NCBI GenBank assembly: GCA_027625915.1
Contig: JANTQA010000015.1
Span: forward strand, 3,162,001-3,226,000
Length of the DNA stretch: 64,000 bases
Reading direction: 5' to 3'
DNA from: Anaeramoeba flamelloides
Lineage: Eukaryota > Metamonada > Anaeramoebidae
Position 1 is the stretch's first letter. Each line of letters starts with the position of its first letter. Positions 11,686 through 22,906 of this stretch are shown piece after piece. Position numbers and translations under genes: made by a program. Below the pieces are notes generated by a model that saw only the letters and a program-made list of their open reading frames with translations, made no database searches and was not told where the DNA came from.

Positions 11686-12429
11686 GGTTGACCAATGAAA
11701 TTTAAATTTGGAACAAAATTATGTTTTGTAGGGTGTGTGAAAAGTTCTTTTGGTTCTTAGGGGATCTATCATTAACTTGGTAGGTATTCTAAGAGTTGTT
11801 CAAAAGCTTTTAAAAAATGAATTTATTATTTTTTTCCCTGAAACATCGATTTAAGAGTATAAGACTAATAAATTGGTAGGTAAGATTTGTTGAATTTTTA
11901 TTTTTAATTTGTCAATTGAAATTTTAATTTAGGTTTTGATGATATTTTGATCTTGTAAATGTATAAATAGATATATAATATCATTTGGTAATTGGAACAA
12001 AGAGAAAGGGATATTTCCATTGTAACTGACAGAACCAATTTTTTTTAAAAAGACCAACAAATCTATTGGTCTTACATTCTATCATAAAGATTTCCAAAAT
12101 TAAAAAAAAAATAACCAAAATTGCCTGATTGAACCACTCTTAAATTTCAGACCACACATAAGATCGAACCAAATCAACATGGCATTATACCTACAACTAG
12201 ATAATTGTTTTTACAATTTTCAGTGATTATATACCTTAAAAAAAAACACCTTAATTGTTTAAAAAATAATTAATTGAAAGTAATGTGTTTATACAAACTT
12301 ACACTCTATATTTAAAAGGGACTATTCACATTGAATGATTGAGCCAAAAGTTAAACAATAAATAAATAATTTCGATAAATTATTTTTTTCATTAATTTTA
12401 TTTTTTTCACTCCCAATTGTTTACTTGGA
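11686..12429. other. Spacer upstream of TAF10
   Basis: No repeat copy recognised. A T-rich stretch lies immediately before the TAF10 start; it must hold its promoter, but no motif stands out. Confidence 0.5.
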
Positions 12430-12935
12430 ATGGACTCAACAGAATTTCTAGAATTTTTAGAAACACAAGAAACTTATGTATAGATTCTTGTTTTTTTTTT
12501 CTCTTTTATTTTTATTCATTTAAGAAACCACCAACCGTTGTTTTCTTGTTTCTTTTATTTAAAATCAAAAAAAAGTTACCAAAAAGTGTTATAGAATATT
12601 TCTTAAGGCACTATGGGTTTGACGAAAAAGATGATCGTGTTGTCAAGTTAATTGGACTCGCAACACGTAAATTTATGGAAGAGATCATAATCAAATCTCG
12701 AAAGCCTTTGCCTCGATCTTTCAATCAACGAAACAATAGTCAACAACAAAAAAAAGAAAACCAACCAAAAATCTTAACAACAGAAGATCTCATTGGATCA
12801 CTAAAACAAAGCGGCCACACAATAAGAAAATTAACACAAAACCAAATCCCAAAACCTGAACCACAGCAATTAGCAACAAAAAAAACTTATAGGAATACAA
12901 GAAAAAGAAAAAAAAATTCAAGAAGAGACTTTTAA
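12430..12935 (+). CDS. TAF10: TFIID/SAGA subunit TAF10 (histone-fold protein)
   Basis: Subunit of the general transcription factor TFIID and, in other eukaryotes, of SAGA-type acetyltransferase complexes; nuclear. Proposed exons: 12430-12477, 12525-12536 and 12576-12935, giving 139 aa. The core LPKSVIEYFLRHYGF, then DRVVKLIGLATRKF, then LTTEDLIGSLKQSG matches the TAF10 histone fold (in human: IPDAVTGYYLNRAGF, then RIIRLISLAAQKF). Intron 1 is 47 nt (GTATAG...TTTAAG). Intron 2 is only 39 nt (GTTGTT...AAAAAG) and keeps the frame open. Between them a 12-nt microexon encodes KPPT. It restores the conserved Tyr-x-Pro run before LPKSV, which corresponds to YTPTIPDAV in human. The alternative is a single 98-nt intron that skips the microexon. 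The tail is short and very basic (RNTRKRKKNSRRDF). The family is certain; the microexon is likely. Confidence 0.9.
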
Positions 12936-13495
12936 CTTTTCAAATTCGTTTATTTGTTTTGTAAATTTTTTTTTTTCAATATCCTCTCCCAAACCTAACC
13001 AAACAACAACAAAAAAAATAAATAAATAAAAAAAAAGACAAAGAAATATGGAACTACCGAATTTCGTTCTCGTTCCTTCGACTTTTGTTTTTTTCTTCAA
13101 AATAATCAATTCAATAATTTTTTATCAATTTTAGTATCAATCCTTTTTACTTTTTTCTTTGATCTTGTTTTGAATGTTTGTTATTCTTTTGTTTAAAATT
13201 GACGATTTGGATCGATCACTTTTAATTTTGTTTCAATTGAAACAAAATTAAAAGAACACAAAGAAACAAAAAAAAATCCTTTAGGTGCTTATTTCACCCT
13301 CTTAATGAAAAATGATAAGCATCATCAAAATTACAAAATAAATAATGTCCATTTTCACCAGAGGATGGTAGAATGAAAATATTTCAGATTTCACACCAAA
13401 AGTTACCATTAAAAACTCATAATTGAACAATAATTTAAGAGTATTTTGAAAAGAAAAATTCTCTTCTAAAAAATAAAAATAAATTTTCACTTTAA

Positions 13496-15097
13496 GGGAC
13501 TAGCAAACCAGAAAAAATCTACAAGTAAATTTAATAGCAAATTCAAAAAAATTTTACCGCATCTTGAAATTGACAAATGGAGTATAAATCTGGCTACTAC
13601 ATATACCAAACTTACTTTTAATACGATTTTCCGAAATGAATTATTGTTTTTAAAATACTGATCCATTTTTCTCATTTTTGAAAAGTTCAAAATTCAACTT
13701 ATTTCCGAATTATTTTAAAAAAACATTATTTTCTTTGAAAAAAGATTGAAATTTTATTACCCGTAAAGGAAGTTTACAAAAATACACTTTAAAAATAAAA
13801 CAACTAAGTTCTATAATAACCCAGTTTAAAAAATCTACTTAATAACAAAAAAAATACAATAATTATTTCAAACTTGTAAAAAATCTAATTTTTTGATTCA
13901 AAGAACAGTCCAAATCAATTTTTTTTCGGGATTGAATGAAAAAATCTGAGAAAAAGAACCAAACAATTGAATTAAAAATTCTCCCGAAATATTTTTTAAA
14001 ACCTGAAAAATTCAACTTATAATCTAAAGGAATACTTTTTTATTTGATTATTCATAATCAATATTTAATAACTCAATCTTAATTATTTCAGTAAGTCATT
14101 AGCAACCCGAAGATTAAATGTATCAAAGATACTTTACAATTATTTAGCAATTTTTACAAGATTTTTCAACATATAAAACAATTCAAATGTATATTTCTAA
14201 TAAAAAAAAAATAATAGATATTTTTTTTTATTATTATTGAAGAAGTGTAAATTACACTCTAGTTGCCCTTAGACTTAAATTCCCTTTCAGAAATTTAAGC
14301 GTAAAATCATAGATTTCACGATTATTAATTAATGAAAATAATTTCAAACTATCACAGTTTAAAATCAATTCATTAAGATTTATTTGTTTCAATTTATTGT
14401 GAAAAATTAATCTATCTTTTTCATAGAAAGGGCATACCCATAAAAAGTGATCAATATTTTCTATAATTTCCTTTTGTTTATATTTTAAACATAAAGGAAT
14501 AAAATTATTTGAATTTTTATTTATTACATAGTTATATCTATTTAAACAGTTAGCGAATGTTCTGAATTTTAGAATTGTTGAGCTTGATGGATAAAAAAAT
14601 AATAGATATTATCAAATAACTGATTTTAATACAAAAAGTTCCTTGTTTATACTTTTGATATTTGAAAATGTATATTTCATAGTCTTTTAAATTTCTTGAA
14701 ATTTAAAAAAATATTTATAAATAAAATAAAAATCATCAATTTTTTTGGATCTTAAAGGATACAATATTTGATTTATTTTTATTGTATTTTCAAAATAAGA
14801 TTAAATTTTCAACGTTACTTGTTCATAAAGACTCTCTGAAATTACTAAAAGTGATATTTCTTCAAAATTAAATTTTTTGGCAAATTTTTTTTTTTTCTAC
14901 TTTGAACCTCAAATCACAACAAAAAAGGATCAGATCTTTTGACTGAAAATTTCATTGGAAAAATAAAATCTTTTAAAAATGATTATTCATTTCTCTAAAG
15001 GAGACAAATGTGGTTGAATATCACGTGGAATTGTATCTTTATGTAAATAATTACACTATTACCTTTGGGATAAAAATGAATAAGAGTTATTAGTACC
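13496..15097. mobile_element. 1.2-kb TTAA element (GGGACTAG family), copy 1, carrying a LINE insertion
   Basis: Starts TTAA then GGGACTAGCAAAC (13492) and ends GTTATTAGTACC then TTAA (15098-15101). After subtracting the LINE fragment (about 388 bp with its target duplication) it is about 1214 bp, almost exactly the length of the inverted paralogue at 45164-46372. They align end to end, for example around CTCCCGAAATA / TATTTCGGGAG. No reading frame of its own, so non-autonomous. Confidence 0.85.
14223..14592 (-). mobile_element. 5'-truncated LINE (non-LTR retrotransposon) 3' end with target duplication
   Basis: An insertion of 370 bp flanked by an identical 18-bp repeat, AAAAAATAATAGATATT plus one A (14205-14222 and 14593-14610). 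On the minus strand a 112-codon open frame runs from 14590 to the stop at 14252. It contains IPLCLKYKQKEIIENIDHF then WVCPFYEKDR, which is the Cys-x-x...His-x-x-x-x-Cys motif found at the C-terminus of LINE ORF2 proteins. A short 3' UTR and an AATAATAAT/A-rich tail follow. Truncation at the 5' end, the tail and the long target duplication are the marks of target-primed reverse transcription. The open frame suggests a recent insertion. Confidence 0.85.
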
Positions 15098-15449
15098 TTA
15101 AAAAAAACTAAATTTTTTAAGCACTTTTTACATAATATTCTTTCATAGATGCCCTAAGTGCCAACTTTAAATGCTTTATAGAATTAAATGAGTTCGGTTT
15201 CCAAATAATAATCATCATTCAAGCAGAGAAGATTCGATCAGAAAAGTAATTGAGGGGATGAATTTTGTAATACTAATAAATTCGAAGAAATATCATAAAA
15301 GTTTTAATTCAGTTTCCATTTTACAAATTTTTTTACCCAAGCTTTGATTTAAAGCTCCTATACATTTAAATGAGAAGAAACTTTGAAAATTTGATTGGTA
15401 TTTTCAAAAGATTCATTCTCTTGAGTTGTTTTCTTAGTTGAGATAATTG

Positions 15450-15794
15450 ATGAAAAAAATGGAAAATGAACTAAAAATTTTATTCAATTTATTTGAATTT
15501 ATCAGTATTGTTTTTTTTTCTTTTTCTTTTTTGCAGATTAAAACCAAGACTATTTTCAAAAGCAAAGCCAGAAAAAAAAAAGGACTGTTTTCAACAATGC
15601 CAATTACTGTTTCGGAAAAAAATGAAATAGGAAAAAAAGTGAAACACAGTGAAACGCAGTTTTTAATTGGTTACCTTAATAGAATCACAGAAACCAGAAA
15701 ACGAAAAATTAAATCAATTAAAAGAAGAAACCAATTAACTTCAAAAGAATATTCCATTATATTATTTACAATCAAACTAACAAACGGAATTTAA
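15450..15794 (+). CDS. Unrecognised small basic protein, structure uncertain
   Basis: An open frame of 114 codons runs from ATG 15450; an internal ATG near 15597 would give a 65-aa Lys/Arg-rich product with KHSETQFLIGYLNRITETR. I do not recognise it. The frame is crossed by a pyrimidine run ending TTTTTTGCAG at 15536, which looks like a strong splice acceptor. A donor-like GTATTG lies only 32 nt upstream at 15505. Splicing these two would bring in a stop at once. So either the acceptor belongs to a distant unseen upstream exon, or the run is chance and the 65-aa form is the product. Codon use after 15537 is richer in G and C than the flanks, which favours real coding. Confidence 0.3.
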   Translation: MKKMENELKILFNLFEFISIVFFSFSFLQIKTKTIFKSKARKKKGLFSTMPITVSEKNEIGKKVKHSETQFLIGYLNRITETRKRKIKSIKRRNQLTSKEYSIILFTIKLTNGI

Positions 15795-16403
15795 ATCTAC
15801 TTTATTATTGAAATTGTTGGAGTGGTTTTGGAGATCTCAAAAATAGTCAATTTTTTCAACAAATTTTATATAATTTATCAATCAAAGAAAAATCCATACA
15901 TACCAAAGGTTAGTATTAAAAAAACTGTCATTGTGGTTGAATCCTTCATTTCATCTTTAATCATTTATTTTTTCTTTTATTAATTGATCTTACTTTGGAT
16001 TTTCATTTTTTAGTAATGTTCCCAATTAAAAACTTTGTTGAACTTATTTTCTCTAGTTTATTTTTTTTCCCAAATGATTGTTATTTTTTTTTGTTTTTTT
16101 TTTGAATTTTTATTGAAACGATAGTTTCATAAATAAGGAATGCTTTACCACTGGGATTTGGGGATAAATGATTAACTAGAAAAAAAATTTATAATCCTTG
16201 AAATTCGAATTTTAATTATTCAGTTTTAGTTTAGTGATCATTTCATTTATAGGACATCCTGATTACTCTTTTTAAAATCTATTCAATATCCAAACCGAAT
16301 AATTTTTATTATTTTCAAATCTTAAACAAGAGTTATAAAAGTTAAGAGGAAATAAATTTAAATTTTTTCTCTTTACTTTTGGTTCATTTTCAGATAAAGT
16401 TTG

Positions 16404-17684
16404 TATATATATATATATATATATATTCGTGATATTAACAATAAAATGGCGACAATATGAAAAAAATCGTGATTGATCCAACATTATCTCGAAAAAATCT
16501 TAAAATCGCGATATTTCAACATTATCGCAATAATCACATTACCGATATAAAATAATGATCCGGGTTTTTATAAAATCACCTTTTAAAAAATCTCTTGACT
16601 TTTCCAAAGCATTGAAACTTTTACAAAGCTTTTCCCCTTTAAAAATGTAAGAAGGTGTTTGTAAGGGTTGTGAATTATCTCCAATTGTTTGAAATCTTTG
16701 AAAGACAGAAAACATTATGAACAAAATGAGATTGTTTGTAGAGGAAAAAATTGTATTCTTTTCATTTTTTTTTACAAAACAGAAAATCTCAAACCAATAG
16801 TATGATCATACTAATAATAATCCACTTCAACAATATATTTGAAAATAAAATAGATGTGTTTTTTTAAAATGGGATTCTTACCTACACAAGTTAAATAACC
16901 AAAAAGAATAAAGAGTAAATCTTCTATTATTGGTGATTGGTCAAACCTAAACTTTAAGCTCTAGTTGTGTTTTGTATCCAATTCAAAGATATTCAAAGAT
17001 GTAGAATAAGAAGAAGACAACAATTGTACAAAAAATCTTGATAATTGGTCATCATATCGCAAGAATGTTATGAAAACTTAGGAAAAGTTATCCCCTTTTC
17101 AGCTTTCTGAGAATAAAGAAAAAGTTTTCACACAAGAACACATTCTTTAAAGAACAGGTGAAGGGTTGGTTGTTTAAGAAGCTCATTATTCAACTCAATT
17201 TACAATACTATGATTAACTGAAAAAATATTTATTTCTCTTTATTTCCCATTGATGTTGATCTAAAATGATCACTAGGTTTGACAACCAAACAAAATGAAA
17301 ACACAATAAAACTCTTTGATCTGATCCTTGATTAGATCAAGTATCTTTTTTATTGTTTTTTCAAAGACTACACTTTTTCTCACCGACTCTATTTATTAAT
17401 CATAATCTATTTTTTGATCCAAAAAAATTTTCTTTGTCGAAATATTACTACATTAACCCTAAAAGCCATCAACTATTTATATCGCGATTAAAAAGTAATC
17501 GCGATATTTTGGCCTTTATCACGATTTTTTAATAATTATCGCCATTTTATAGTCTATTGCGATTTGTCATATTATCACTATAATATTGAATAAAGCGATT
17601 TTCTAAAATATCACGATTTGATAAAAATAATCGCGATTTTTGGTAACTTGATCGTGAATTAAGAATAGATATCATCAAACCCTC
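16404..17684. mobile_element. 1.27-kb TA-flanked element, copy 2 (left end replaced by TA repeat)
   Basis: Collinear with 1098-2366 throughout (for example GATATTAACAATAAAATGGC at the left, and CTTTGATCTGATCCTTGATT at 17316-17335). The right end ATCATCAAACCCTC is followed by TA at 17685. The left-most 20 bp are gone; a (TA)n run of about 24 bp stands in their place. The palindrome arrays are present but more decayed than in copy 1. Confidence 0.8.
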
Positions 17685-17929
17685 TATTGTTTGTAAACAA
17701 AATTTTCTGATTAATGATATTTATATAAATTATAAAAATGAACAATGTAATTCTCTAAAATAAAATGCAATAATTTATTAGTCTTCAATATATTTTCCAA
17801 AAAAATATTGATATTTTGATCAAATAAAATTCAATAAATTGGTTAAAAAATATTTTGTAATTTTTAAAATAAGCCTAAATAAATGGATTTATCAAAAAGT
17901 AATTAAAAATAATAAGATTAAAAAATAAG

Positions 17930-17972
17930 AAAAAAAAAAAAAGAAAAGAAAGAAAAGAAAAGAAAAGATTGA
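17930..17972 (+). repeat. Purine-rich (GAAAA)n tract
   Basis: Repeated AAAGA/GAAAA units downstream of the unknown 515-aa gene; all purine on the plus strand for about 40 bp. Confidence 0.8.
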
Positions 17973-18143
17973 AATATAAATTGAGAAAATGAAAATGAAA
18001 AGTTGAAAAGGTATGAAAAAAACGTCTTCAAATTTAATAAATTTAATTATAATATATCTATTTTTTTTTTTTATTTTTTGATATTTTTATCATTATTTAA
18101 AAGATAAAAAAAAAAAACAATTGATTTTGGAATTAATCTTACA

Positions 18144-19691
18144 TTAATTGTTTTTATTCAGATTTTGATTTAAAGTGTTTATAATTGAATATAAACTTTT
18201 TCTTTTATTACACTTATTTACACTTTCTCTTTCCTTTGATCTAAAAAAAAAATCCTCTGTATTGCTTATAAAATGTTTTTGTAAAGAATTTAAATTATAT
18301 TTGAATTCTAAATCGTTTCTAATAGTAACATTTATAGAAGCAACATCTATCAATTGATATTCTAATTCTTCTGGTAAGAATATCTTTGAAGAATCCAAGC
18401 TGGTATTTTGATTAATTAATTTCAGCCATTTGTTTTTATTCCTTGTTAAAAAAATTTTATTTTTTGAAGCAATGTGTTCTAAATAATTCAATAGCCTTTT
18501 TTCAACCTTTTTCTTTTCACCTGAAGAATTTTGAGTATTTTCGGATCCATTAGTTTTATTTAAATTTTTCTCCTTCGCTTTTTCCCCCTTGTCTTGTACA
18601 CGCTTTTCTTTCTTTCCCTCGGTATTCACAAGTTTTTTGTTTTCTTTAGTATCTTCTACTTCAACCCTAATTTGGGAGCTGATCCATCTTTTCCCTTTGC
18701 GATTTGGTTTAATTTTGTTGCAAAAATGAAATTTATATAAGGTCTCATTTTTTAAAACATTTCGGGCATTCTGGAAATAAGTATCCAAATCAGTGAATTG
18801 TTGCTCGTTTTGGTATTTTGAAAATAAGGATATTAAACAATTAGTTTGTTTATTTGAAATAAGATCAAAAATGGAATAGCAGATTTGGATTAATAATTGA
18901 TCTAAATCTTTGAATTCGCATAATTTCCCACAAAACAATGTTAATAGCCTCTCTTGATATTCTTTTTTTGTCATTTCCCCACTAATCAGCAATTTTAACC
19001 ATTTAATTGTTAGACTGAATGGTCTTAATGAAAATATTTTTCCTTTGCCTTTTTTGGGGTTGTTTGTAAAGTGTTCCATTGCTTCTTTAAATGAAAAATA
19101 ATGCATTTTTTTCTTTTTATTAAAGTTTTTATTTTTATTATTATTATTATTTTGCTGATTCATGGTTGTGTTATAGTTATTATTATTGTTGTTGTTGTTG
19201 TTATTCTTATTCTTATTATTATTCTTATTCTTATTCTTATTATTATTATTATTATTATTTACTCGGCGTTTCTTTGCAAATCCTTGTGATTTGTATACTT
19301 TTTTTTGTGAAATATCTTTCAAAACATTCAAACTATAATCTAATGATTTCATAAGCTCGAATACAATGTTGAAGCCAATGCTACCAAAAAGAAAAGGTCT
19401 GTGGATTTTTATTTTTTGTTTGATCAATTCGTCTGATGAAAATAAATAAATTAAAATGGATTCTTCACATAAAAATGAATCGGGATATTTTTTATATTGT
19501 GATTTTAAAAAGTATTTTAATAATGAATCAATAAAATTATGTAATTTTTTTTTTGATTCTTTCAAATTTTTCTTTAACTTGCACTCGAGTCTTTGAAATT
19601 TTTGAAAAGTTCCCTTTGAAAAATTTTGTTCAAATAATTTTGATATTGGTGTTTTTTCAATTGAATTTATTGTGTGTTTCAATAAATTCAT
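18144..19691 (-). CDS. Lys/Asn-rich protein of unknown function, 515 aa, single exon
   Basis: I do not recognise this family. The first ATG is at 19691; the frame upstream of it is open only to a TTG. The N-terminal 150 residues look like a helical domain (KLFEQNFSKGTFQKFQRLE, then SFLCEESILIYLFSSDELI). A roughly 50-residue Asn/Lys tract follows (19130-19265, imperfect TTATTATTC repeats on the plus strand). A second folded region follows, with FSLRPFSLTIKWLKLLISGE and a Cys pair (TLFCGKLCEF). Next comes a charged Lys/Glu linker and a C-terminal segment with LEHIASKNKIFLTRNKNKW. There is no signal peptide or membrane segment. The basic, low-complexity make-up and lack of export signals suggest a nuclear or cytoplasmic protein. 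An intact 1.5-kb frame in such AT-rich DNA is very unlikely by chance. Confidence 0.7.
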   Translation of the reverse strand: MNLLKHTINSIEKTPISKLFEQNFSKGTFQKFQRLECKLKKNLKESKKKLHNFIDSLLKYFLKSQYKKYPDSFLCEESILIYLFSSDELIKQKIKIHRPFLFGSIGFNIVFELMKSLDYSLNVLKDISQKKVYKSQGFAKKRRVNNNNNNNKNKNKNNNKNKNNNNNNNNNNYNTTMNQQNNNNNKNKNFNKKKKMHYFSFKEAMEHFTNNPKKGKGKIFSLRPFSLTIKWLKLLISGEMTKKEYQERLLTLFCGKLCEFKDLDQLLIQICYSIFDLISNKQTNCLISLFSKYQNEQQFTDLDTYFQNARNVLKNETLYKFHFCNKIKPNRKGKRWISSQIRVEVEDTKENKKLVNTEGKKEKRVQDKGEKAKEKNLNKTNGSENTQNSSGEKKKVEKRLLNYLEHIASKNKIFLTRNKNKWLKLINQNTSLDSSKIFLPEELEYQLIDVASINVTIRNDLEFKYNLNSLQKHFISNTEDFFFRSKERESVNKCNKRKSLYSIINTLNQNLNKNN

Positions 19692-21769
19692 TAAAGTAAT
19701 CAAAATATTGTTATCTGAGAAAGTAAAATAAAATGGTTTTGAAATATTGTGGTCATTATCTATTTTATTGTGATTGGAAGAATTTTATTTATTGTTTAAA
19801 TTGAATAATTAAAAGAAATTAAATTTAAAAAGAAAATAATATAAATAAATATTTGGGATTAGTTAATTTTTTATTTTTTATTTGTTTTTTTTTTAATTAT
19901 ATTTATTATGAAAACGCCAAGAAGATCAAAAAAAATTAATAAAAAAAAAGTTAGGATCTTGAATTTTTTAATAACAATTTTTTTAAAAAAAAAAAAAACA
20001 AATAAATCTAATTCCATTCAGATTCGATTTTTATAATGGTTAAAAAGATTCAAATTGGTCAGACGATTTCTTCAAATGATTAGTGTTCCGATAAGGTATA
20101 AACCAGATTTTTAATTAAAATTGAACCTTGGTTGGGTTTTGCAATTTTGTAGAAAATAATAAAAAATCAGAAAAGTATGTTAATGTGAATCGAATCCTGA
20201 AACCCTAGATTGTAAACGGGGCATGTTACAACTTGCCAATTACCCGCTCTCTAAAAAATGGAAATTTTAAAGATTATGTTTATTGAAAATTAAGAACAAT
20301 ATATTACGAAATCGCCAATGTTAATCTTGGTTATAGTGTATCTTCAATTTTAATCATGGGGGGTGGGTAACTTATAATTTTGATAGTTCTTCAAAGTTGA
20401 ATAAGTATTTTTTATCAGATTGAAAAAATGTTTTTTCATTTTTCTTTTTGAATGATATCTTTACCTTTCAAATCAAAGATTTAACTTTTCAACTACTTCC
20501 CTCAAAATACAAAAATTAAAAATTCACATTTTCTTAACATTTTATCCAACACTTTCTATATGAATTCAATACCAAGAGGAAAACTCAAAAAAAAAAAAAA
20601 TAAAATAAAGTGCAAGAAATAGTAGTTAATTTAAAAAATACAATCATTTCAAGGCCACAGTAAATTTTTTTATGAATAAAGTTTGATATTTTGATTCATT
20701 TTTTGTGGAGAAAATTATCTCTAAAATTTTAACTCTATTTTTTAAAAAAAAAATTTGCCTTTGATCCTTCATTTGTAGAATATATTTTATTTTAGATCAT
20801 AACGTTAAGAAATCAATATCATCTTTGGTTGTTGTTTATTTTCAGTTTTTTTAGCAAGGAAATGTATAAGATCTTCTAGATAAAAGAAAATGGCCTTTGA
20901 TTTGCATTATGGGTTTATCAAAATCTGTAAAGGTATTTTAACAATAGCAGATTTAGAATTTTCAATTTTTTTTTTTTTTTTGGGGGGGGGGTTAAAAAGT
21001 TTTCTTTGATTTCGAGGCAAAGTAATCAAAATTTTAAAGAACCATTAGGTTAACATTAATGCAATTTTTTTATATTCCGTATTAACATTCCTGAAAAAAA
21101 TCGTCAAATTGTTTTTAATTGTAAATGGTTGTAAAAGTTCTCATTTTGAAATATTTTTTTAACATTCTTTAAAATAATTTTCAAATGGAAAATAATTGTC
21201 AGATCTATTTTACTTGTAAAGCAGTTAGTGAAAAGCTACCATTTTCAAATATTTTTATTCTTGCTTTTTCCTTCATTTTAAAATAAAAGCCTGGTTCTAA
21301 AATTAGATTGGTTCTTAGAATTAAAAAAGAATTTAAAGCATCTAATTAAACCAAAATTTAAGCATCTGGAATTTTCCAAATTTGACTTTTTCGTTGTAAA
21401 ACATTAGTAAAACTATTTTTTTTTGGATTTTTTGATGTGATGTTTTTTTCTATTCCAGTGACATTGGCTTTAAAAGTTTAGCAATAGGTATTAATTCATT
21501 TTGAGTGATTTCAGTTTCATATATCTTCATAGATCAGTGGAAAATACGCAGAAAATTATTTTAAAAATTTTCCTTTTCACTGGAATTTTTTTAATTAAAA
21601 TTTATTTGACAATTTTTTTACCATTTTTTAATTTTTTTCCTTTCTGGTTATACATCAATATATTTGTGATCATTGGAAAGTACATTTTTTTTACTGGTGT
21701 TTAAATTCTTTTTTTCGTAACCATGTGTATGTTTCAATAAAGGGGTATATCTAAGTGGGTTTTGAAAGG
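19692..21769. other. AT-rich spacer
   Basis: No gene. A G tract (about ten G) stands at 20982-20991 after a T tract. A weak tRNA-like text near 20180-20260 was examined and rejected. Confidence 0.6.
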
Positions 21770-22630
21770 TTACAGTCAAATACAAAACAAGAAAATTTTC
21801 AAAAACGCAGGTAATTCCATTTTTTTGATGAATTGGAAATATTAGTAAAAATTTGATAATCGACTCCCATTTTTACAGACAAATCTATAAATTATCGGGT
21901 AACCATTAACCGTTCTAATTATGAATATTGATTAAATATTCAAAAGTTATCAAATTTTAGCGGTTTAATAAATGTAGAAATCAAAAAATGTCAAATCTTA
22001 AAAATACATAGAAATTAATAGAGAAAATGACTGAAAATGAAAATCGGATTTATTGTAGTTATTTCTTAGATAAATACTAAATTTATTCGAAAATATCTAT
22101 TATTACAATTGCTTTTTTTTTTTTTGAATTCATAAAATAAGAGTTTTATTTTCTTTATATCTTTTCCTTTAATAATTTTATCAAATCTTGACATTTAAAT
22201 TGGGGAACTATGAGGATTTATTTTTTTAGAAAAAGGTATGTCAAAATGTATTTATATTCAAAATAATCAAAAACCTTTCTCAAATTAAAATACTTTTTCA
22301 TAGATTTTAAAATTCATAAAAATGATTTTTATTTTAAAATTTAATATCAAAATTAGATTTTCATTTTCAGTCATCTTGTCTATTAATTTTGAAGATTTGT
22401 AGGTTTTTTAATTTCTACATTTATTAAACGATCAAATTTGATAGATTTGGAATATTTAATCAATATCCCAAATTAGAATGGTTTATTTTTACTTGAAAAT
22501 TTATTTATTTGTCTATAAAATTGGTATTTTTTTTTTGAATTTTTACTAATGTTTTCAATTAAAAAGAAAAAGGAAAATTTCCGCGTTTTTGATTTGAAAG
22601 TAATTCAAAACAAATAAGAAGAAAAACTTA
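21770..22630. mobile_element. Long foldback element with about 280-bp diverged arms
   Basis: ATTGATTAAATATTC / TTTAATAAATGTAGAAAT / ATGACTGAAAATGAAAATC on the left (21920-22045) recur in inverted order at 22370-22480. The similarity extends outward through ATTAGTAAAAATT and TCAAAAACGC. Arms are roughly 75 percent alike, so it is older than the 447-bp hairpin. No frame inside. Confidence 0.65.
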
Positions 22631-22906
22631 CATTTAAAGAAAACGTTTATGATGGAAATTTGATGTTTATGACTCGAATTACAAATTTGGTTTTAAAAAA
22701 TGAAAAACTAACCATACCCAAACATGAATAGTGAGAAAAATTAAAAAAAGTGTTAAAAATTTTTTTTTATCACATTGTCAACCTTTGGAGACTTGATTTG
22801 AAAAAAATCTTTTCATGCTGTTTGAAAATAACAATGTGAATTTTTTTTATTGGATCAAAAGATAAAGATTTTCAGAAAATCAGCGCTATTTAATAAAAAA
22901 AAAATT

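Noticed and set aside
13496-15097. Whether any element here is virus-derived (LTR or capsid-bearing)
   Set aside because: No long direct terminal repeats, integrase, protease or capsid-like frames were seen anywhere in the window; the elements fit DNA transposons and one LINE fragment.
15214-15250. GCAGAGAAGATTCG resembles the U6 snRNA core
   Set aside because: The rest of U6 (the AGCATGGCCCC part and the 5' stem) is absent.
15505-15536. A 32-nt intron in the 15450 frame
   Set aside because: Removing it creates an immediate stop, while the unspliced frame stays open.
19101-19354. Ile/Val-rich and Tyr/Cys-rich plus-strand frames
   Set aside because: Antisense of the poly-Asn tract in the 515-aa gene.
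20170-20265. tRNA-like text on the minus strand (GGCA/TGCC pair and GGATTCGATTC)
   Set aside because: The acceptor and T stems do not pair and the anticodon stem has mismatches; no cloverleaf can be drawn.
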